A stretch of DNA of 64,000 nt, taken from Sphingomonas sp. Leaf230 (GTDB lineage Bacteria > Pseudomonadota > Alphaproteobacteria > Sphingomonadales > Sphingomonadaceae). This document shows, in pieces, positions 46,997 through 55,121 of the stretch (position 1 is the first letter of the stretch; every line of letters starts with the position of its first letter). Position numbers and translations under genes: made by a program. The notes under the pieces are model-generated. The model was not told the origin of the DNA, ran no database searches, and saw only the letters and a list, made by a program, of their open reading frames with translations. The stretch spans positions 124,001-188,000 of the forward strand of contig NZ_LMKW01000011.1 in the NCBI RefSeq assembly GCF_001421745.1. The letters run 5' to 3'.

Positions 46997-47338
46997 GGAG
47001 TTCCTAGTCTATCTCGAGCTGGGATCGGGATATAAGCGTCGACCATATGATAACTACCGACCGGTATGATTATTTTGCTGCACTGCGGCAATCGAGTGGG
47101 TCGATCACGCCCGCATCAAGCAGGGACGCCACCCCGGCGGAGGCCGGGGCCCAATTGGAAAGGTGGCAATAACGGGGTGCCGACCATCGTTAGCAACGTC
47201 CCCCAATTGGGCCCTGGCCTTCGCCGGGGTGGTGGCCTTAATCCGAGTGGCGTCCAACGATGCGCGCCTGCGTCCTTGCTGGCCTTCCTTCGCGCCCTGC
47301 CCTAAAGCGCCACCACATTCTTATACCAAGGGCATATC
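46997..47338. other. intergenic region with promoter space and a family A repeat
   Basis: 342 bases between the divergent alcohol dehydrogenase and ychF genes. The middle is taken up by the repeat at 47128-47235. The 130 bases next to the dehydrogenase are AT-richer and must hold its promoter. No open frame with a ribosome site is seen. Confidence 0.5.
47128..47235. repeat. inverted-repeat element, family A (copy 2)
   Basis: GCCACCCCGGCGGAGGCCGG then GGCCCAATTGG at the left and CCAATTGGGCCCTGGCCTTC then GCCGGGGTGGTGGC at the right. The centre contains GTTAGCAACGT, the reverse of the GTTGCTAAC core of copy 1, so this copy is inverted relative to it. Confidence 0.85.
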
Positions 47339-48436
47339 ATGGGTTTTCGCTGCGGCATCGTGGGGCTGCCGAACGTCGGCAAGTCCACTCTCTTCAACGC
47401 GCTGACCGAGACGGCCGCGGCGCAGGCGGCGAACTATCCGTTCTGCACGATCGAGCCGAACGTCGGTAACGTCGGCGTGCCCGACAAGCGGCTCGACGCG
47501 CTCGCAAAGATCGCCGGATCGCAGAAGATCATCGAGACCCAGCTCGGCTTCGTCGACATCGCCGGCCTCGTGCGCGGCGCGTCGAAGGGCGAAGGGCTCG
47601 GCAACCAGTTCCTCGGCAACATCCGCGAGGTCGACGCGATCGTCCACGTGCTGCGCTGTTTCGAGGATGGCGACGTGACGCATGTCGACAACAAGGTCGA
47701 TCCGATCGCCGACGCCGAGACGGTCGACACCGAGCTGATGCTGAGCGATCTCGAAAGCCTCGAGAAGCGCGTGCCGAACCTCGCCAAGAAGGGCATGCAG
47801 GGCGACAAGGAGGCCAAGATCGGTGCCGCCGTGCTGGGCCAGGCGCTCGAGCTGCTCCGCGAGGGCAAGCCCGCGCGGCTGACCGTGCCGAAGGACGAGG
47901 ACGAGGCGCGCGTGTTCGCGCAGGCGCAGCTGCTGACCGCGAAGCCCGTGCTGTACGTGTGCAACGTCGACGAGGGCGATGCGGCGAACGGCAATGCGCT
48001 GTCGGCGCGGGTGTTCGCAAAGGCGAAGGCCGAGGGCGCCGAGGCGGTCGTCGTGTCGGCGGCGATCGAGGCGGAAATCGCGACGATGCCGGCCGAGGAT
48101 CGCGGCGAGTTTCTCGGCGAACTGGGGCTGGAGGAGACCGGCCTCGCGCGCGTCATCACCGCGGGGTACAAGCTGCTGCACCTGCTGACGTTCTTCACGG
48201 TCGGCCCGAAGGAAGCGCGTGCCTGGACCGTCCACGAGGGCGCCACCGCACCGCAGGCCGCAGGCGAGATCCACGGCGATTTCGAAAAGGGCTTCATCCG
48301 CGCCGAGACGATCGCGTTCGACGACTTCATCGCGCTGGGTGGGGAATCGAAGGCACGTGAAGCGGGCAAATTGCGCGCGGAAGGCAAGGCGTACGTCGTG
48401 CACGACGGCGACGTGATGCACTTCCTGCATAGCTGA
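47339..48436 (+). CDS. ychF: YchF/OLA1-type GTPase/ATPase
   Basis: 365 residues, standard. The G1 loop GLPNVGKSTLFN is at 9-20, followed by NYPFCTIEPNVG (switch I), FVDIAGLVRGASKGEGLGNQ (G3 and switch II) and YVCNVDEGD in place of the usual NKxD, which in this family shifts preference to ATP. A coiled-coil insert lies near 150-175 and a TGS domain ends the protein (LLTFFTVGPKEARAWTVHEG ... HGDFEKGFIRAE). YchF binds ribosomes and affects stress responses. It stands alone here rather than next to pth. Confidence 0.96.
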   Translation: MGFRCGIVGLPNVGKSTLFNALTETAAAQAANYPFCTIEPNVGNVGVPDKRLDALAKIAGSQKIIETQLGFVDIAGLVRGASKGEGLGNQFLGNIREVDAIVHVLRCFEDGDVTHVDNKVDPIADAETVDTELMLSDLESLEKRVPNLAKKGMQGDKEAKIGAAVLGQALELLREGKPARLTVPKDEDEARVFAQAQLLTAKPVLYVCNVDEGDAANGNALSARVFAKAKAEGAEAVVVSAAIEAEIATMPAEDRGEFLGELGLEETGLARVITAGYKLLHLLTFFTVGPKEARAWTVHEGATAPQAAGEIHGDFEKGFIRAETIAFDDFIALGGESKAREAGKLRAEGKAYVVHDGDVMHFLHS

Positions 48437-48458
48437 GGGTTCGGCGGCGGCGGGTAGC

Positions 48459-48860
48459 TCAGTGATAGTTTTCGCAGGCTATCCCGTCGCCATCGCCGTC
48501 CATGCCGGCACGATAGCCCGGCTGGCCACGATGGAGCGGCGCGGCCCCTGCCGCGCGTACTGCGCGACATCCGCTGTAGAAGACGGAGCTTTCCGTCCCG
48601 GAGCCGGTCGAACGGCGGTCCGGTGGCGATGATCCGTATGCCGGCCGAACGACGTTGTAGGGCTCGGCGTCTGCGACGCGTCGTGCAGGCGCGACGGCGT
48701 GTCGCCGCAGTACCGGCGGCGCGGCGATCGCCACATCGGGGACCGCCTTGGTATCGACGATAGCCGGGGCTGGAATCGATGTCGGCTCAGTGGCTTTCCA
48801 GACACCGGCAAACATCAATGTCGAGGCGATCGCCGTGACCGCGATAAAGGAACGCTCCAT
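48459..48860 (-). CDS. secreted excalibur-domain protein
   Basis: 133 residues. An N-terminal hydrophobic segment (about 5-20) is a signal peptide or anchor. The middle is Ala/Pro/Arg-rich. The C-terminus is an excalibur calcium-binding domain: GCRAVRAAGAAPLHRGQPGY and the signature MDGDGDGIACE. These domains are found on secreted nucleases and surface proteins. No nuclease domain is attached here, so this is a stand-alone excalibur protein. It converges with ychF, 22 bases apart. Confidence 0.82.
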   Translation of the reverse strand: MERSFIAVTAIASTLMFAGVWKATEPTSIPAPAIVDTKAVPDVAIAAPPVLRRHAVAPARRVADAEPYNVVRPAYGSSPPDRRSTGSGTESSVFYSGCRAVRAAGAAPLHRGQPGYRAGMDGDGDGIACENYH

Positions 48861-48975
48861 GACGCCACCGTACGGGCGTAGTGGTTTACGAATGTTTGTT
48901 GGGTTGCTGTTTTAGGGCAAGGCAAAGATGGTGAAAGACTTGATGTCGATGTTAACAAGATTGCAGACGTAGCTA

Positions 48976-49326
48976 TCAGTCCTCGCACACCTCGCCTTCT
49001 ACTGTGATTTTACCACCTTCGATCGTCGCGAAGCATCCGGGATTGTATCGTTCAGCTTGGCATAGCCCCTCTGCGGCTTCGCCGGCCGGTGGAATAGGTG
49101 TCTGCCGCGGTCCATCGACGCTTCTGAGACACTGACCTTGGCAATCCGCCTTGTCGGCACACACCTTTCCGCCATCGGCGTAGCGGAATTGACAGATTGG
49201 AAAGCCGAAAGCGCTGCGGCTTTCATATCCTCCTTGGCTTAGGCAGGTGCGGCTTTCCGACACATTCAGGCGCTTAGGCAAGCTGCTGCAACTTCCAGCA
49301 ATTACGGTAACAAGTAGGGCCGCCAT
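48976..49326 (-). CDS. Cys-rich putative lipoprotein
   Basis: 116 residues from ATG 49326; an in-frame ATG at 49359 would add 11. The start MAALLVTVIAGSCSS has a weak lipobox (AGSC). The mature part has eight further Cys, in SESRTCLSQGGYESRS, FPICQFRYADGGKVCADKAD and CQGQCLRS, then YNPGCFA and GEVCED, suggesting several disulphides in the periplasm. I do not recognise a named family. DNA here is clearly AT-richer than its surroundings, possibly a recent gain. No partner gene is evident. Confidence 0.65.
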   Translation of the reverse strand: MAALLVTVIAGSCSSLPKRLNVSESRTCLSQGGYESRSAFGFPICQFRYADGGKVCADKADCQGQCLRSVDGPRQTPIPPAGEAAEGLCQAERYNPGCFATIEGGKITVEGEVCED

Positions 49327-49401
49327 GGTTCGAGCGTAACGAAGTGAGCATATCGGCATGACCGAATGTTTCCCTACTGTGTCTATGACCGCAATTGAGC
49401 C

Positions 49402-49641
49402 CTAGCCGTTGGCCTTGGTATGATCAGGCAATGCCAGTGGTCGTCTTGCGGCCTTGCGGCCGGCAGCGACGACTATGACTGCGCTGGACAGGAGGATGCT
49501 GGATACGAGGGCGCCGACCGACAGCAGGCCGGCGGTGGTCATCGAGGCGTCGAGGGTCGTGCGCTTGCCGATCCTGATCGAGACTTTGGCGGCGGGGGTG
49601 CTCGGGGTTTTGGTTCGTTCGGGGTGCGTTGGGGTCTTCAT
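49402..49641 (-). CDS. small single-membrane-segment protein
   Basis: 79 residues. The N-terminus is Pro/Thr/Lys-rich (MKTPTHPERTKTPSTPAAK), then VSIRIGKRTTLDASMTTAGL runs into a hydrophobic stretch LLSVGALVSSILLSSAVIVV and a basic tail. This looks like a small inner-membrane protein. The start ATG 49641 is chosen at the onset of this pattern; the frame extends upstream but that part is low-complexity Arg-rich and looks non-coding. Family unknown. Confidence 0.6.
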   Translation of the reverse strand: MKTPTHPERTKTPSTPAAKVSIRIGKRTTLDASMTTAGLLSVGALVSSILLSSAVIVVAAGRKAARRPLALPDHTKANG

Positions 49642-49764
49642 GGGTCGAGGCTGAACCTTTCGCGGCTCGCGGGCAAGTCGGCGATTGGCGCGACCGTGGC
49701 TTTCCCGGGTTCGAGGAAATACTGCGCGGTTGTCGCGGGTCGTGCGCGGGGTTAGACCGGCGGC

Positions 49765-50106
49765 ATGCTCGCGCGCCTGATCCTGGCTTTGCTCCTTGCA
49801 GCGTTTGCGTTTCCTGCGGTGGCGCCGGCGGCGTGTCATGACGCGTCTGCTTCGCGGGGAAGTGACGTCGTCATGGACATGGCGGCGATGGGCGGGACGC
49901 CGGCAGCTATGCCGGATCACGAGGCGCCCGACCGGAAGGCTACGCCGCTGCATGGGTGCATCGGGTGCGTGCCGCCTTCGAACTGGAATGCCGCTCGGGT
50001 GCTCGGCGTGGCGTTGCGGGAGCCGGTTATGGTGACCGAGCGCGTGGCGGTGCTGGATCTTGGGGCGGGCGTCGCGCCGGCTTTGCGGCCTCCGCGGAAG
50101 GCTTGA
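49765..50106 (+). CDS. small secreted protein with CxxC motif, possibly copper-related
   Basis: 113 residues. A signal peptide ends near APAACH (23). The mature protein has His and Met clusters (VVMDMAAMGG, AMPDHEAPDR) and a HGCIGCVPPSNW motif with CxxC, a common pattern in small proteins of copper-handling loci. The last 40 residues are unremarkable. It is 51 bases upstream of a Met/His-rich outer-membrane protein gene on the same strand. Metal binding is inference from the residues. Confidence 0.65.
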   Translation: MLARLILALLLAAFAFPAVAPAACHDASASRGSDVVMDMAAMGGTPAAMPDHEAPDRKATPLHGCIGCVPPSNWNAARVLGVALREPVMVTERVAVLDLGAGVAPALRPPRKA

Positions 50107-50157
50107 TCGTCGGGTGCTAAGGCGCCCAGATTTTCAGGCTTTTCCAAGGATATACTT

Positions 50158-51795
50158 ATGACTCGATCGAGGTTTCTCGCGGCTGGGGCCGTGAGGGCGA
50201 TGCTGCTTGCGGGCGGTGTCGTGGCGGCGGTGTTGCCGGTTGCTGCGGTGGCGCAACATTCCATGTCTATGCCGGGCATGACGATGCCGGATGCGGCTTC
50301 CGCGAAGACGGTGAAGAAGGCCAAGTCGCGGCCGGTGTCTAAGCGTTCGGCTACTCCGGCGGTTCAACCGTCGCGGTCTGGGGGTGCCGTTGATCATTCG
50401 ATGATGGATCATTCAGCGATGGGCCACCCCGCTCCGGTTGTTCCTCCGACTCCAACCACGCCGTCCGCGATGCCCGAGGCTATGCCCGGCATGGACCATG
50501 CGCAGATGGACCATTCCGCGATGCCTGGCATGGCGATGAATCATGGCGCGATGGGGCATGCGATGATCGCCGACCCCGCCTATCGCGCGGCGTCCGATGC
50601 GGCGGTGGCGAAGATGCCGGCGGGTTCGGCGATGGCGGGGATGGCGATGGGGACTTCCGCCGGGTTCTACAGCCAGGGTAGCGGGACGTCGCGGCTGCCG
50701 GCGGCCGAGGGGCCGATGCGCGGGTATATGGCGCAGGTCGGCGAATGGATGCTGATGGCGCATGGCTATGCGTGGGGCGTCGCGACCGACCAGGGCGGCC
50801 CGCGCGGGAAGAGCGAGGCGTTCGTGCAGTCGATGGCGATGCTGATGGCGGATCGCGACCTGGGCGACCGGTTCCATATCCAGCTGCGGACGATGAACAG
50901 CCTCGAGCCGCTGATGGGCGCGCGGGGCTATACGAACTTGTTTGCGACGGGTGAGCTGGCGAACGACCGGCCGCTGGTCGATCGCCAGCATCCGCACGAC
51001 CTGTTCATGGAGTTGGCCGCGAAGGTCGATTACCGGCTGGGGAACGGCGCGAGCGTGTTCCTGTACGGCGGACCGGTCGGCGAGCCGGCGCTGGGGCCGA
51101 GCGCGTTCATGCACCGGGGGTCGGCGCGGTATCAGCCGATGTCGCCGATCACGCATCACTGGTTCGATTCGACGCACATCACCTACGGCGTGGTGACGGC
51201 GGGGTATGCGACGCCCGCGTTCCAGCTCGAGGCGTCGGCGTTCAAGGGGCGCGAGCCGGACGAGCATCGCTGGAATATCGAGACGCCGCGGCTCGATTCG
51301 TGGAGCGTGCGGGGGACGTGGACGCCGTCGCCGTTCTGGGCGGTGCAGGTCAGCCATGGTCGGCTGAAGGAGCCCGAGGCGCAGCATCCGGGCGAGGACG
51401 AGAACCGCTCGACCGCCAGCGTGCAATATGCGCGGGGCGGGCTGGCGGCGACGTTTGCGTATAGTCTCAAGGACCGGGTGCCGGGGGAGAAGCTGAGCGC
51501 GTTCCTGGCGGAGGCGACGTATGAACTTTCGGCGCGGCATGCGGTGTTTGGCAGGGTCGAGAACGTGGCGAACGACGAGCTTTTTCCGGACGAGGGCGAT
51601 CCGCTGCACGATCGGAAGTTCCGGGTTACGAAGGCTGAGGTCGGGTATGCCTACCGGGTGCCGATCGTGGGGCCGCTTGGGTTGGCGCTCGGGGGGACGG
51701 TGGCGGCGTATGCCAAGCCGGCGGCGCTGGAGGCGGCGTATGGGAAGACGCCGGTGAGTTGGACGTTGTTCAGCAAGCTGGCGGTGGGGCTGTAG
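50158..51795 (+). CDS. Met/His-rich outer-membrane beta-barrel-like protein, possible copper role
   Basis: 545 residues. A signal peptide ends near AAVAQ (35). Residues about 36-170 are rich in Met and His in repeats such as HSMSMPGMTMP, DHSMMDHSAMGH, GMDHAQMDHSAMPGMAMNHG, like the methionine-rich parts of CopA/PcoA and PcoB proteins. Residues about 185-545 look like a beta barrel: alternating patterns, MNSLEPLMGARGYTNLFATG, RQHPHDLFMELAAKVDYRLG and a C-terminus ending in FSKLAVGL. AAGGA precedes the ATG. It follows the small CxxC gene and probably forms an operon with it. No P-type ATPase or multicopper oxidase gene is nearby. Copper or silver tolerance is the best guess. Confidence 0.8.
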   Translation: MTRSRFLAAGAVRAMLLAGGVVAAVLPVAAVAQHSMSMPGMTMPDAASAKTVKKAKSRPVSKRSATPAVQPSRSGGAVDHSMMDHSAMGHPAPVVPPTPTTPSAMPEAMPGMDHAQMDHSAMPGMAMNHGAMGHAMIADPAYRAASDAAVAKMPAGSAMAGMAMGTSAGFYSQGSGTSRLPAAEGPMRGYMAQVGEWMLMAHGYAWGVATDQGGPRGKSEAFVQSMAMLMADRDLGDRFHIQLRTMNSLEPLMGARGYTNLFATGELANDRPLVDRQHPHDLFMELAAKVDYRLGNGASVFLYGGPVGEPALGPSAFMHRGSARYQPMSPITHHWFDSTHITYGVVTAGYATPAFQLEASAFKGREPDEHRWNIETPRLDSWSVRGTWTPSPFWAVQVSHGRLKEPEAQHPGEDENRSTASVQYARGGLAATFAYSLKDRVPGEKLSAFLAEATYELSARHAVFGRVENVANDELFPDEGDPLHDRKFRVTKAEVGYAYRVPIVGPLGLALGGTVAAYAKPAALEAAYGKTPVSWTLFSKLAVGL

Positions 51796-51854
51796 ACGAC
51801 CCGTGCTGAGTCTTGCGGGTGGCCACCTCACCTGTACGTCTCGGCACCTCCTTT

Positions 51855-51958
51855 ACCCCCCGACGGAGGCCGGGGTCCAGTTGGGTAGGTGGGAGTAACG
51901 GCGCGCAACGCCTCTCAGCTACGTTCCCCAACTGGGCCCCGGCCTTCGCCGGGGTGGT
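51855..51958. repeat. inverted-repeat element, family A (copy 3)
   Basis: ACCCCCCGACGGAGGCCGGG then GTCCAGTTGGG on the left; CCCCAACTGGGCCCCGGCCT then TCGCCGGGGTGGT on the right. The centre holds AGCTACGTT near the right arm, so it is in the same inverted orientation as copy 2. Confidence 0.85.
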
Positions 51959-52064
51959 GCTGCCCGTTGGGCGACCGGTACCCCCGCGCAAACGGTCGCT
52001 TTCTCTCGTCGTTCGTGCCGAGTAGGGATCGCGCGAATTCGCCACTTGGTCGGGACGAACGGTT

Positions 52065-53378
52065 ATGATGAAGAACGCGCTGGCTCTCCTCGGTTCTGCA
52101 CTCGGGCTGACGCTCGCTGGGTGTGCCTATCCGTATACGCCCCCTGCCCTTGCGCCGATTACTGCACCTGCTCCGACCACGATGGCGGCGGCTGCGATGC
52201 CGGGCGAGACTCGGGCGCCGGTCACGATTCTCGTGTCGATCGACGGATTTCGGCCGGATTATCTCGACCGGGGGGTGACGCCCAATCTCAACCGGCTGCG
52301 CGCCGGCGGGGTGTTCGCGAGCATGCGGCCGTCGTTTCCTAGCATTACCTTTCCCAATCACTGGACGCTGGTGACCGGTCTGCGGCCCGATCGCAGCGGG
52401 ATCGTTGGAAACAGGATGGAGGACCCGGCGCGGCCGGGGGAGACGTTCACCATGGCGACGGACGATCCGTTCTGGTGGAGCGAGAGTTCACCGATCTGGG
52501 TCGATGCGGAGAAGGCCGGGATCCGGACCGCGACGATGTTCTGGCCGGGCGCGAACGTTGCCGTCGGCGGCAAGGTGAAGCCCGACAGCCATGGCGCGAT
52601 CGACGGCGGTACGCGGCCGGAGGATTGGCAGCAGTTCAACCAGCAGGTGTCGGGGACGCAGCGCGTCAACGCGGTGCTCGACTGGATGCGGCGGCCGGCC
52701 GCGATCCGGCCTAAACTGGTGACGTTGTATTTTGATACGGTCGACAGCGCGGGTCATGCGGGTGGGCCGGACAGTGCTGGGGTGACGCAGGCGGTGGCGG
52801 ATGTCGATGCGAGCATCGGCGCGCTGGTCGACGGGCTTGCCGCGCTGGGGCAGCGGGCGAACCTGGTGATCGTCGCGGATCACGGCATGGCGGCGACTAG
52901 CAGCACGCGGGTCGTGGCGCTGGATGCGATCGCGGACAAGGCGGATTATCGCACCGTCGAGACGGGGCCGTACGCGACCCTGTTCGCGGTGCCGGGGCAT
53001 GAGGCTGCGCTGGAGGCACGGTTGCTGACCCGCCACGATCATCTGCAATGCTGGCGGAAGGGGGAGATCCCGGCGCGGTTCCATTATGGACGCAACCCGC
53101 GTGTGCCGAGCTATCTGTGCCTCGCCGATGTCGGCTGGCGGGTCGATCCGAGCGCGCCGACCAAGGCCTCGGTCGGCGGGATGCACGGCTATGACAATAT
53201 GGCGCCGGAGATGCGCGCGCTGTTCATCGCCAACGGGCCGGCGTTTGCGCGCGGCAAGACGATTGCGAGCTTCGACAACGTCGCGATCGAACCTTTGCTG
53301 CGCGATCTGATCGGGTTGCCGGCCGAAGCGGGGCTGGACGGCACCGACGCACCCTTCCAGAAGGTGCTGCAACGATAA
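52065..53378 (+). CDS. nucleotide pyrophosphatase/phosphodiesterase-family lipoprotein (alkaline phosphatase superfamily)
   Basis: 437 residues. A lipoprotein signal (LTLAGC, Cys20) anchors it in the envelope. The NPP pattern is VSIDGFRPDYLD (metal Asp), then PSFPSITFPNHWTLVTGLRP with the nucleophile Thr, DSAGHAGGPDS (Asp and His), VIVADHGMA (Asp-His) and a late GGMHGYDNM with the third His. Family members hydrolyse nucleotide or lipid phosphodiesters. ATG 52065 (also ATG 52068) gives the signal peptide. It is followed after 11 bases by the MaoC-type gene. Confidence 0.9.
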   Translation: MMKNALALLGSALGLTLAGCAYPYTPPALAPITAPAPTTMAAAAMPGETRAPVTILVSIDGFRPDYLDRGVTPNLNRLRAGGVFASMRPSFPSITFPNHWTLVTGLRPDRSGIVGNRMEDPARPGETFTMATDDPFWWSESSPIWVDAEKAGIRTATMFWPGANVAVGGKVKPDSHGAIDGGTRPEDWQQFNQQVSGTQRVNAVLDWMRRPAAIRPKLVTLYFDTVDSAGHAGGPDSAGVTQAVADVDASIGALVDGLAALGQRANLVIVADHGMAATSSTRVVALDAIADKADYRTVETGPYATLFAVPGHEAALEARLLTRHDHLQCWRKGEIPARFHYGRNPRVPSYLCLADVGWRVDPSAPTKASVGGMHGYDNMAPEMRALFIANGPAFARGKTIASFDNVAIEPLLRDLIGLPAEAGLDGTDAPFQKVLQR

Positions 53379-53389
53379 GAGGAGAGGCT

Positions 53390-53851
53390 ATGCAGTATTT
53401 CGAGGATATCGAGGTCGGTCGGACCGCGTCGTTCGGTTCCTACGCGGTCACGCGCGAGGAGGTGATGGACTTCGCCGCGAAATACGATCCGCAGCCGTTT
53501 CATCTGTCCGACGAGGCGGCCGCGCAGACGCATTTCGGGCGGTTGTCGGCGAGCGGCTGGCATACGTGCGCGATGGTGATGTCTATGGTGGTCGCGAACC
53601 TGAAGGAGAACCAGCAGGCTGGGCTCGGGTCGCCTGGGATCGACGAGTTGAAGTGGGTGAAGCCGGTGTATCCGGGGGACACCCTGCGCTGCGAGACCGA
53701 GATCCTGGAGAAACGCGTATCGGCGAGTCGGCCGGAAATGGGGATCTTCAAGAGCCGGATGCGGGTGTTCAATCAGGACGACGTGATGGTGATGACGTTC
53801 GTGTCTAATGGGCTAGTTGCGACGCGCCCGTCGGATGCCAACGACGGCTGA
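53390..53851 (+). CDS. MaoC-like hot-dog hydratase
   Basis: 153 residues, the size of a single MaoC/R-hydratase domain. The hydratase 2 signature FAAKYDPQPFHLSDEAA carries the catalytic Asp and His, then FGRLSASGWHTCAMVM. The body continues GIDELKWVKPVYPGDTLRCE, typical of the group that acts on enoyl thioesters. GAGGAGAGG upstream is a strong ribosome site. It is probably co-transcribed with the phosphodiesterase gene, without an obvious functional link. The physiological substrate is unknown. Confidence 0.9.
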   Translation: MQYFEDIEVGRTASFGSYAVTREEVMDFAAKYDPQPFHLSDEAAAQTHFGRLSASGWHTCAMVMSMVVANLKENQQAGLGSPGIDELKWVKPVYPGDTLRCETEILEKRVSASRPEMGIFKSRMRVFNQDDVMVMTFVSNGLVATRPSDANDG

Positions 53852-53960
53852 TTACCGAGCTGTTGCCCGGATGGGCGGCTGACGGAATTGACGATGCAGT
53901 AATTATTTACGCGAAAGCGCTAAGCCGTCCTGAGCTTCGCCGAACGAGCGCGAAGATAGT

Positions 53961-54097
53961 GTTTGTTCGCGCAGAGGCGCGGAGGCGCAGAGAGATATTA
54001 GATGGCAGAGCGTTGGGTAAGCTTCGCTGCCACCGCGAAGGCTCGCCCACTCGTACTAAATTACTCTCTGCGCCTCTGCACCTCTGCGCGAACAAAC
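53961..54097. repeat. large inverted repeat with 34-bp arms
   Basis: Left arm 53961-53994 begins GTTTGTTCGCGCAGAGGCGC; right arm 54064-54097 is its complement with two mismatches and ends GCGCGAACAAAC. The 69-base loop is of mixed composition. It lies in the 285-base gap between the MaoC gene and the convergent Gly-rich lipoprotein gene, where no other gene is seen. Unlike families A-D it is not CCCC/GGGG-rich. Confidence 0.85.
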
Positions 54098-54136
54098 CTT
54101 CTGTTCGCGCCTTCGCGTGAACCAAATCTGCTCTAG

Positions 54137-54868
54137 TTACTGCGCCGGACGACCGCCGCCTCGGTTGCCACCGCCCTGACGTCTGCCACCAAAGCGCTGT
54201 CCGCCGCCGAAACGCTGGCCACCGCCGCCGCGATTGCCTCGGAATGCGCCGTCGCCGCGATTGCCGCGGAAACCGCCTTGCGCTTGTGGCTGTTGTGGGT
54301 TGGCTACCTGACCCGGCTGCGGAGGCTGGCCGGGTTGACCGAATTGGTCGCGACCGGGACCACGGCCGCGATCGTCGCCGCGGCCGGGACGGCCGTTGCC
54401 GAATTGACCCTGACCGGGCGTGCCGGGATTATTCTGATAGCCCGGACGGTTGCCGCGCCAGCCGCCGTCCCGGCCGCCATTGCCTCGGTTGCCAAAGCCG
54501 CCCCAATTGCCACGGCCACCGTCGTTGCGGTTGCCGCGATATTGCTGGCGGCCCTGCCAGTAGCGCTGCTGGTTGCCGTTCCAGCGGTGTGGGCGGCGGT
54601 AGCGGTCGTAAACGTACACGCCCGAACCGGGATAATAATAATCGCCGCTCCAGCCGTAATAGGAGTTCAGGCCGCCGTAACCAGCGAAGCCATCATAGCC
54701 GCCGCCGTAGCCTGCGCCATAATAGCCATCGCCGTAGCCACCGCCGTAATAGGGGTCGCTGGCATAACCGACGCCTACGCCGCCATAGCCGTAACCGTCG
54801 GTGCAGCCTGCGACGCCTAGTCCGAGACCCAGGGCTAGGCCGATAATGCCGAAGCGCTTCATAAACAT
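54137..54868 (-). CDS. Gly/Tyr/Arg/Asn-rich lipoprotein
   Basis: 243 residues. MFMKRFGIIGLALGLGLGVA then GC is a lipoprotein signal. Residues about 23-75 are Gly/Tyr repeats (YGGGYGDGYYGAGYGGGYDG); the middle (YYYPGSGVYVYDRYRRPHRW) resembles a short envelope motif seen in YXWGXW-type proteins; the rest is a low-complexity Gly/Arg/Asn/Gln run (FRGNRGDGAFRGNRGGGGQR). Such proteins are outer-envelope structural or stress proteins of uncertain role. ATG 54868 has GGGAG seven bases upstream. The RG-rich tail is unusual for a lipoprotein and might bind nucleic acid or acidic polymer. Confidence 0.75.
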   Translation of the reverse strand: MFMKRFGIIGLALGLGLGVAGCTDGYGYGGVGVGYASDPYYGGGYGDGYYGAGYGGGYDGFAGYGGLNSYYGWSGDYYYPGSGVYVYDRYRRPHRWNGNQQRYWQGRQQYRGNRNDGGRGNWGGFGNRGNGGRDGGWRGNRPGYQNNPGTPGQGQFGNGRPGRGDDRGRGPGRDQFGQPGQPPQPGQVANPQQPQAQGGFRGNRGDGAFRGNRGGGGQRFGGGQRFGGRRQGGGNRGGGRPAQ

Positions 54869-55016
54869 GGAGGTTCTCCCGTACGTGGAGAGCGGACACA
54901 ACGCGCCGCCATTCATCGCACAACGGAGTCGTTATGTCGCAAGTTCCATGAATGGGGTCTGACGGGTTTGGGGGCTGGCGCAGCGCCTGTGCGCACGGGG
55001 GCGCTCTCTCCTTACT

Positions 55017-55094
55017 GTTCCCTCGCGTACGCGGGGGTCCAGGGTAGCGGTGCGCTACGGTATTTAGCTGGGCCCCCGCGTCCGCGGGGGAACG
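55017..55094. repeat. inverted-repeat element, family D (second copy)
   Basis: TGTTCCCTCGCGTACGCGGG then GGTCCAGGG; right arm AGCTGGGCCCCCGCGTCCGC then GGGGGAAC. The partner is at 44334-44414. It lies just downstream of the apt stop codon and may end its transcript. Confidence 0.7.
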
Positions 55095-55121
55095 GCTATG
55101 GGGGTCATGTCCTCCGGGCGG

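Noticed and set aside
47434..48570. Long minus-strand frames opposite ychF
   Set aside because: YchF on the plus strand has every GTPase and TGS motif. The opposite frames are Ser/Ala/Arg-rich shadows.
53863..54120. Open frame across the large inverted repeat
   Set aside because: The frame reads through both arms of the palindrome, has no ribosome site and gives a sequence without any domain. The inverted repeat explains the region.
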